Assembly: GCF_954871325.1 (NCBI RefSeq)
Contig: NC_088778.1
Coordinates: 5,861,743 to 5,925,742 of the forward strand
Direction: 5' to 3'
From: Gordionus sp. m RMFG-2023
Taxonomy: Eukaryota; Nematomorpha; Gordioida; Chordodea; Parachordodidae
DNA: 64,000 nt
Shown here: piece by piece, positions 59,401-64,000 of the stretch
How positions within the stretch are numbered: position 1 is the first letter of the stretch
How the letters are laid out: every line of letters begins with the position of its first letter
Program-made: the position numbers and the translations under genes
The notes under the pieces: model-generated
Told to the model about the DNA's origin: nothing
The model's input: the letters and a program-made list of their open reading frames with translations, nothing else
Databases searched by the model: none

Positions 59401-60132
59401 TATTTTATTTTTATAATTAGGCATTAAAAAATTATCAGGCCAAGAACAAGATTGCTACATTCACTTCTATTTCTAATATAACTGATGATCAACTGTTCTA
59501 TCTTGCTTTTGCCCAAGTTTATAATATAATAATTTTCTATAAATTTAATATACTAATTAGGCTTTCTGTTCTAAAGAAACACCCGAGGCACAATATTTAC
59601 AAATTAAGACCGATTTTCACAGCCCAAACAAATACAGGTTATTTATAAATTTAAAATATATATAGTATATAAATGTATCATTAAATGAATTATTTTTATT
59701 TTGAATCTTCTTTCTAAACCTAAACTTATATGTCCTCTATAATTAACCAAGCGAATCATAATTCCCCCAGCTAAATTGAATTAGTGTCCTGATAGACATC
59801 TTTTAAAATTTAATAATTACCAACTTTCAATTCCTTTTAATAAAGTTAAAAACTGTATCAAGCACAATTGTTTTAGACCTTCTTATAAAAGATTTCTTAA
59901 CGTGCCGTTTAAAACGTTTTCAATGTACCTCTATGTTCAAAACTCAACTCTGCTCGCGAATTTGTGCGACTTTAATATAACTTCTTATTTCTTAAAAATA
60001 TAATTATCATTTTTATTATATTGAATGGACAGAATAATCGGAGTTGTATCGAATTTAAAACAGTTTTCAGAAGCATATAACTGTTCAGCCAAATCAATCA
60101 TGAATCCCATTAAAAAATGCACTTTATGGTAA
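44356..60132 (+). CDS. Secreted M13 (neprilysin/ECE-like) zinc metallopeptidase, copy B, 18 exons
   Basis: Predicted 764-residue paralogue of copy A with the same 18-exon structure. Exons: 44356-44461, 46173-46364, 46834-47037, 47963-48366, 49071-49160, 49712-49860, 50205-50430, 50484-50582, 55473-55550, 56531-56634, 57777-57835, 57918-57969, 58022-58089, 58291-58415, 58706-58771, 59421-59516, 59561-59637, 60033-60132. Exon lengths equal those of copy A except exon 1 (+6), exon 4 (+12) and exon 16 (+3), all multiples of three, as expected under coding constraint. Landmarks: [13 protein letters not shown] near 55-67, NAYY (560-563) followed by Tyr where copy A has Asp, HEITH (601-605), GDNIAD (660-665, Asp661 in the zinc-ligand position), His726 and Arg732, terminal CTLW and TAA. 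No break is visible. Expected role: extracellular peptide cleavage, perhaps with altered specificity. Confidence 0.93.
44678..44908. mobile_element. GGGCC-rich hAT MITE, 231 bp, with empty site in unit A
   Basis: Ends are TAGTGATCTG and, inverted, TAGAGATATG; the interior is made of 'gggccggcccggcc'-type blocks between A/T runs. A perfect 8-bp target duplication ATTTGAAT flanks it (44670-44677 and 44909-44916). The corresponding position in unit A (13710-13717) has a single ATTTGAAT and no element, so insertion followed the duplication. The 144-codon open frame 44602-45036 runs through this MITE and is not a gene. Confidence 0.93.
46601..46690. repeat. GGAT/GGTG microsatellite in intron 2 of copy B
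   Basis: Units of 'ggat', 'ggtg' and 'gaat' are tandemly arranged. Copy A has only 'atggatggataaatggga' at the same position (about 15500), so the array expanded in copy B or shrank in copy A. Confidence 0.9.
51596..51950. mobile_element. GGGCC-rich array nested in hAT element 1
   Basis: The ends are inverted: 'cggagacctgcaggcc' and, inverted, 'cagaggcctgcagaag'. Inside are at least six blocks like 'gccgggccgggcctg' separated by 'aaaattttt' and 'ttaaaaaa'. A matching array is at the same place in hAT element 2, so it was part of the element before the two copies arose. No clear target duplication remains. Confidence 0.75.
52095..52545 (-). pseudogene. hAT transposase relic (ZMYM1/P52rIPK-like type), copy 1
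   Basis: Reading right to left: RYISSEARKLLDSMLIPNF, later ILSELKEIRANLDEEFHILL, then LPRLVVRQAHR, a stop, NINTGSVEEYILDTDIFI, NEFLIHHAALTNLQILLP. The order 'PR..xRQxHRxNxxxxSxEEYxxxxxFIxxxxxxLxxx......LxxLLP' is typical of transposases related to ZMYM1 and the P52rIPK-like hAT proteins. It lacks the N-terminal zinc finger, most of the RNase-H-like core and the dimerisation region; stops interrupt it. No product expected. Confidence 0.62.
53435..53760. mobile_element. GGGCC-rich array nested in hAT element 2
   Basis: Counterpart of 51596-51950: ends 'cagacttgcaggcccgg' and, inverted, 'cagagccttgcagagg'. Blocks of 'ggccgggcc' alternate with A/T runs. The flanking DNA on both sides is also shared with element 1. 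Confidence 0.75.
53995..54395 (-). pseudogene. hAT transposase relic, copy 2
   Basis: Same coding region as 52095-52545, with a different set of frame changes around the 'PRLAASKQAHHQNINIGS'-like stretch and a deletion after EEY. The decay patterns of the two copies differ, consistent with separate insertions that decayed on their own. Confidence 0.6.
54662..54690. repeat. (TA)n microsatellite in hAT element 2
   Basis: About 14 TA units with one 'tg' interruption, in the part of element 2 that element 1 lacks. Confidence 0.95.
54880..55040 (-). mobile_element. Helitron 3' end (non-autonomous)
   Basis: On the minus strand the order is a perfect 8-bp-stem hairpin ACCCGTCA-ttct-TGACGGGT (54909-54890), six bases TATCAG, then CTAG (54883-54880) followed by T. 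Helitrons end in a short GC-rich hairpin a few bases before CTRR and insert between A and T, so this fits closely. The 5' end (TC) was not identified. A related decayed copy is at 34335-34570. Confidence 0.72.
55619..55813. mobile_element. TAGTGTTGTT-family hAT MITE in intron 9 of copy B
   Basis: The left end is TAGTGTTTCTTAAACGGCTC and the right end, inverted, is TAGTGTTGCTAAATAGCTCG. Flanking 8-mers tttgtgtt and tttgaggg share five positions, a worn target duplication. Copy A has no insertion here. Adjacent 55840-56105 also lacks a counterpart in copy A and contains repeated 'ggggaatt' and 'ttcccag' motifs of unknown nature. Confidence 0.75.
57237..57480. mobile_element. Diverged counterpart of the CAACTAGAGG MITE (intron 10 of copy B)
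   Basis: This starts CAACTAGAGATGCAATAAGC and keeps 'ttttagcccacaagcctgcc' and 'cagcccgctcaacccgcc' in the order seen at 21491-21940. The right half and right end are missing or unrecognisable. The shared position in both gene copies dates the insertion before the duplication. Confidence 0.65.
57777..58771 (+). CDS. Exons 11-15 of M13 copy B: catalytic core
   Basis: Exon 11 (57777-57835) has VNAYYYPSKNEI; exon 12 (57918-57969) [11 protein letters not shown]; exon 13 (58022-58089) [19 protein letters not shown]; exon 14 (58291-58415) NLWWT and TNCYKDQY; exon 15 (58706-58771) [16 protein letters not shown]. All catalytic residues match copy A, including the Asp zinc ligand. Differences near the active site are Asp to Tyr just after NAYY and Ala to Ser before HEITH. 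Confidence 0.93.
58860..59310. repeat. Dispersed repeat in intron 15 of copy B
   Basis: Counterpart of 24890-25320. The right-end motif GAACCCCGGTCTCCCCTA (58966-58983) is better preserved here and matches the terminal motif of the TA-flanked elements, supporting a truncated member of that family followed by unrelated intron DNA. Confidence 0.55.
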
Positions 60133-60719
60133 TTTTTAGAAAAGTTTTTTAGGGAAAAAATACAATACACGAAAATAAAAAGCGAAATCATTCCTTTTTA
60201 TAATATTCTACAATCAATTTATATTTACGCAAATTAATTCTCACATTTATATACTTTTATACACCTTATGTTATCAATATGAATTATATTAATCTAGATG
60301 TTATTAGAAATGTACCATATGTATATAAATTTTTTAAATTTTTGTATATTAGATCTGTAATACTATATATATATTAAAATTAGACATGATAGTGTTTATT
60401 TATATTATAACAAATATTAAAAAGAGATACTATAAAATAATAAATTTTCTGACAATAAAAAGATTATCCAAAATTATTAAGAAAATAATATTTGCAAAAA
60501 ATTTGGAAAGAATTTTGAAATAAGCTATAGAGGAAAACAAAATTAGGCGAACACATAATTACCAAAATATCCAATTAATTCAAGATATCGCTGAGTATTT
60601 TAGTGTCTTATTTTTAGTATCCATTTTTAAAAAAATAAAATCGTATTTCTTAAATTTTAAAATAGGAGATCACATTATAAAAATGTAAATAAAGGTATTA
60701 TCCTAATATCCCTCCATAG

Positions 60720-60919
60720 TAAGAGCGAATTCGCGACGAATTATACAAAATACGCCACATTTTTGTATTCTCTGAAGGGAATTCGTCCGAATTTACGGCG
60801 AATCAAAATATGCTCTATTTTGGTATTTTTATATACTTCGCTGCTAATTCCCGCTAACTGTGAATGCAGGGTTATATTTAATATTATTATTGTTGATATG
60901 GAAGAATACAGCACTGAAG
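60720..60919. other. Insertion specific to unit B, unknown class
   Basis: No counterpart in unit A. It contains CG-bearing blocks ('gcgaattcgcgacgaatt', 'tttacggcgaatc', 'acttcgctgctaattc') that stand out in AT-rich DNA and look like parts of a palindromic element. The plus-strand 60-codon open frame 60763-60945 runs out into the neighbouring MITE and is not supported as a gene. Confidence 0.45.
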
Positions 60920-61142
60920 TAGTGTTGTTAAACGGCTCGTTTTGAGCTGATTTTTAAAAACGGCTAACCCAATATTTCATCCAGAATAATATTACGCAAG
61001 CATGAAGATTTTGTTTGTAGGAGGAACAAAGGTTTGGACAACTATTAGCGAAATCTCGAAACTTAGGCAATATTTTTCTGGCTAAAATATTGAGTTAGCC
61101 GTTTTTAAAAATCGGCTCAAAACGAGCCGTTTAACAACACTA
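60920..61142. mobile_element. hAT-type MITE (TAGTGTTGTT family), unit B
   Basis: Ends TAGTGTTGTTAAACGGCTCG and CGAGCCGTTTAACAACACTA are exact inverted repeats. Flanking 8-mers cactgaag (60912-60919) and aactgaag (61143-61150) form a target duplication with one change. It is oriented opposite to 621-837 by the internal 'ggaacaaaggtttgga' motif. It has the best-preserved ends of the family, hence probably a recent arrival. Confidence 0.9.
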
Positions 61143-61734
61143 AACTGAAGAATTAATTTATCGAAAAAAAATGCATTTTACTAAAATGTAGATATGGAAC
61201 ACTATATAATCAGCCAATGTAGAATTTCAAATTATTCGATTTATTATGATCATAGACCTTACCATGGACTGCTTAGTAAGCCCAAAAAAAAGTAAACAAA
61301 ATTGGGCAGCTATTGATTATCCTTTTATATAAGTTAAGAAATCGTCCAGGCATATATCTTTTTTTACCTTTGCATTTAGAATGGTCGAAAATTGTAAGAT
61401 AGCAAGCAAAAACATGTGCTTTACACGCAATTATTAAATACTAGCAGATAAGCATCAATTTTTGCCATTATTTGGAATAACGATGTATTGCGTTGAACGT
61501 TATTAGTTTTTTGTGTTTTATTAAAATATTATAAAGCGATTTATCCTTATATACAAAAATATTTGTAGTTTTCGTGTAGTTGTGGATAAGAGGTGATTTT
61601 GGGCAAATTTCAGAATTACCTTTCATCAAAATTAAGGTAAATGTCCGAGTCGTCAAATTTCTAATTCATGAATCATAAAATAAAATAAACGAGAAAATTG
61701 ATATCCAACCGTCATTTTGGGGTGATCGGCTACT

Positions 61735-62300
61735 TGTAAAATAATATAAAAACTAAAACGAACAAATTTATAAAATGATATACAATTCAAAATAAATTAA
61801 AATTGTAAAACAATATATAATTTAAAATAAATAAAATTTTAAAATAATATACAAACCAAAATAATCAACATTATAAATTAATATACGATTAAAAACAAAA
61901 TTATAGAATAATATACAGTGTGTGTATGATTTGTTGTAAAACATTTCCATATATTTGTAACAAATTTCTTATAAAATGTTTGACTTGCTATAATTATTGT
62001 AAAAATAACATATTGATACCATACCATTTAAAAAAAATATCGCAAGTTAAACAATTTTTTAAGAAGGTTGTTACAAATATATGGAAATGTTTTACAACAA
62101 ATCATATTGATAATGTACAATCTAATATGAAAAAAATTGTAAAATGATATACAATAAAACAAATTAGTAAAATATTATTCGATATTAAATATACGAAGTA
62201 AAATAATATGTATAATATTAAATAAAGAAAAATGTAAAATAATATGGAACACAAAATTTTTAAATAATATATAATCTAAAATGATCAAAATTATAAAGAA
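61735..62300. repeat. AT-only minisatellite at the end of unit B
   Basis: The same units as at 28300-29500 ('aaaatgaacaaaattgtaa' with 'aataatatacaat'), shorter and interrupted by the palindromic element at 61926-62105. Confidence 0.82.
61926..62105. mobile_element. Palindromic element with perfect 38-bp arms
   Basis: Left arm 61926-61963 begins ATGATTTGTTGTAAAACATT; right arm 62068-62105 is its exact inverse complement. Weaker complementarity continues inward. It lies within the minisatellite. No open frame of substance; most likely a MITE of unassigned superfamily. Confidence 0.85.
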
Positions 62301-62305
62301 ATATA

Positions 62306-62467
62306 CAGTGTTGTGATGATTTAATGTAACATAATGAGGATTTAATTTAAATACATGCATATATAATTAAATTATTTCTTTTGTTGTACATTTGTAAGGA
62401 TCATAATTATATATGCATGTGTTTAAATTAAATCGTTAATATGTTACATTAAATCATCACAACACTG
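62306..62467. mobile_element. Palindromic element, CAGTGTTGTGATGATTT ends
   Basis: The left end CAGTGTTGTGATGATTTAAT and its inverse complement at the right end (62448-62467) enclose about 160 bp whose inner arms also pair ('aatttaaatacatgcatata'-type). No target duplication was found. The CAGTG start resembles hAT ends. It sits at the junction of the minisatellite and the possible LTR. Confidence 0.8.
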
Positions 62468-62731
62468 TTGTTGCATTATTCCTTTATCTTATTTTTTGTT
62501 TTTTGCATTTGAACTTTTATTATTTTTGTTATAATCTAATTTTATTTTATAAACGGCGTAACCTTACTTTTTTATATATTATTTTACTTTTTTGTATTTC
62601 GTTTTATATTCTAATTTATATGTTAGAAAATGTATAAATACCTTAACAAAAGAAAAAGAAATGAGTTAATAAAATATATTTTTACTGACTCGAACCTCGC
62701 ACCATATCGTCACCACCCATATTCTTTACAT
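62466..62731 (+). mobile_element. Possible LTR of a retroelement (fossil)
   Basis: Starts TG and ends CA, contains a TATA-like 'gtataaatacc' (about 62632) and an 'aataaaat' signal (about 62670), and is followed at once by TGGTGCCCTTTGGG, which could be a tRNA primer-binding site. No internal coding region or second LTR was identified in the window, so it could be a solo or partial element, or not an LTR. Family not assignable. Confidence 0.33.
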
Positions 62732-62754
62732 GGTGCCCTTTGGGTGGTGGACTA

Positions 62755-63070
62755 GAAAAAGATGACTACCTATTGTGACGATTGTTTAATCCATTGAGAT
62801 GACTCTATTTATATGACTACCTATTGTGATGATTGCTTAATCCATTGAGATGACTCTATTTAGACTACCTATTGTGACGATTGTTTAATCCATTGAGATG
62901 ACTCTATTTATATGACTACCTATTGTGTTGATTGCTTAACCTATGGAGATGACTACCTATTATGACTCTACCTTGTGCTTAACCTATGGAGATGACTACC
63001 TATTATGACTACCTTATCTATTGTGATGTTATGACTACCTTATCTATTGTGACTACCTAAACTACTGAGA
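62755..63070. repeat. Minisatellite, about 50-bp units
   Basis: Four units of 'gatgactacctattgtgayg' plus 'attgyttaatccattgagat' plus 'gactctattta' are followed by shorter, degenerating units ('atgactacctattatgact', 'accttatctattgtgatg'). Units get shorter rightwards. Not coding in any frame. Confidence 0.9.
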
Positions 63071-63074
63071 TTAC

Positions 63075-64000
63075 CAAGAATCAAACCTTAGTACGTTCTT
63101 TCATGCAAAAAGCTTCTTTCTTTATGGTGTCCCGGCTCTGGATGTTGGACTGGAATATAATAGCCAGCACCTAACCTAATGTGACAACCTAGGAAGAACT
63201 GATATGGAAGTTGAACGATAGGTTATGAATTCTATTTTGTGAGACCAATGATGGTTACTTATTATTCTAATCCACGTAAGAAGTATTATAAATTAAAATT
63301 TTATGCCAGGATAAAGGCATGTTATAAATTTTTAAAATTACTAAAATGTAAAATCATAATGGATAATATTGATATTTTTTGATTTCTTGAATGATGACCA
63401 ATTGTTGTAAATTAACATAAACCTAAAGATGAATTCTTAAATATAATTAAAAATATTAAAAATCCTAAACAAGAAGATAAAACTTAATTTTAAATATGTT
63501 AAAATGTAATTTTTAAATCACATGATTGATTCAAATAACCCTTATAAGTAATACTTAATATGATAACAAAAAGTTATGTAAAAAAACATTCATTTTAGAA
63601 AAATATATTTAAATATATATGGTGAATTTTCAAAACTATCTTATGAAGAATTTTTTTTTTTTTGAATTAAAATTAGGGTGTGAAATTTAAATTTTTTTTT
63701 TAAGAGAGGGAAATGTGCATAATATTTGCATATTTTAACCTCGGAGTTTGAAAATAAATAAAAATAAATTAAATATTAAAACGCTAGTAATTAAATAATG
63801 AAACGCTAAAAAATGTAAAACGTAAAAAATGTAAAACGCTAAAAGTATAAACACCTAAAAAATAATATAATCATTTATCATTCCTTATTTTGGATTTTAT
63901 TCCTTATTCCTTAAATTATCATTCCTTATTACATATTATTACATATTTTATTGTTCCGAAATTCAAAATTTTATTCGTGCATATTATTCATATATTTGAT
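63075..64000. other. AT-rich right edge, no gene
   Basis: Near 63113 'tttatggtgtcccggctctg' then 'gatgttggactgg' echoes 62722-62755 ('tttacatggtgccctttggg' then 'tggtggactag'), so the primer-site-like motif occurs twice around the minisatellite. At 63779-63850 short 'aaatgtaaaacgctaaa' units repeat. No coding exon is recognised. Confidence 0.4.

Larger units (their letters stand above)
40930..62300 (+). repeat. Segmental tandem duplication, unit B
   Basis: Counterpart of 8850-29500 in the same orientation. Insertions specific to unit B are 44678-44908 (empty site preserved in unit A at 13710-13717), about 50800-55140 in intron 8, about 55590-56105 in intron 9, and about 60722-61160 downstream. 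Edges are approximate because AT-rich flanks align loosely. Confidence 0.9.

Noticed and set aside
61468-62360. Several short open frames near the end of unit B
   Set aside because: They translate minisatellite units or palindromic arms.

Overview
The window is a very AT-rich eukaryotic, almost certainly animal, chromosome segment. Genes are split by GT..AG introns, protein families are metazoan (M13 zinc metallopeptidases, a DENN-domain protein), and intergenic and intronic DNA is full of hAT-type elements with 8-bp target duplications, Helitron debris, TA-flanked elements and AT-only minisatellites. I cannot name the species from sequence alone; the standard genetic code fits. No prokaryotic, CRISPR, rRNA or tRNA signal was seen.

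The main content is two complete paralogous genes on the + strand for secreted M13 (neprilysin/ECE-like) peptidases: copy A at 13390-26258 and copy B at 44356-60132. I rebuilt each by hand as 18 exons. Every splice phase agrees, corresponding exons have the same lengths except exons 1, 4 and 16, and the predicted proteins are 757 and 764 residues, normal for the family. Both begin with a separate 100-106 bp exon encoding a hydrophobic leader and end with the family's Cys-x-x-Trp terminus. Both have Asp instead of the usual Glu as third zinc ligand (GDNIAD instead of GENIAD). They lie in a segmental tandem duplication: unit A about 8850-29500, unit B about 40930-62300, spacing about 32 kb. Each unit ends in the same AT-only minisatellite. 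Element insertions present in only one unit, including one with a clean empty site in the other, show independent history since duplication.

Region by region. 1-8850: first coding exon of a DENN-domain gene on the - strand (2016-2925) among hAT-type MITEs and a hAT transposase C-terminal relic (5382-5627). 8850-29500: duplication unit A. 29500-40930: gene-poor spacer with a 1.56-kb hAT element (31286-32844), a broken Helitron Rep gene interrupted by a GC-rich block with 42-bp tandem repeats (32955-34330), and a GGGCC-rich hAT element (37868-38721). 40930-62300: unit B, whose intron 8 grew from 0.49 kb to 4.9 kb through two related hAT elements and a Helitron end. 62300-64000: palindromic element, a possible LTR, and a 50-bp-period minisatellite.

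The two peptidases probably act outside the cell on peptides. Their adjacency and shared structure suggest a young local family whose coding sequence is kept while introns and flanks turn over quickly.
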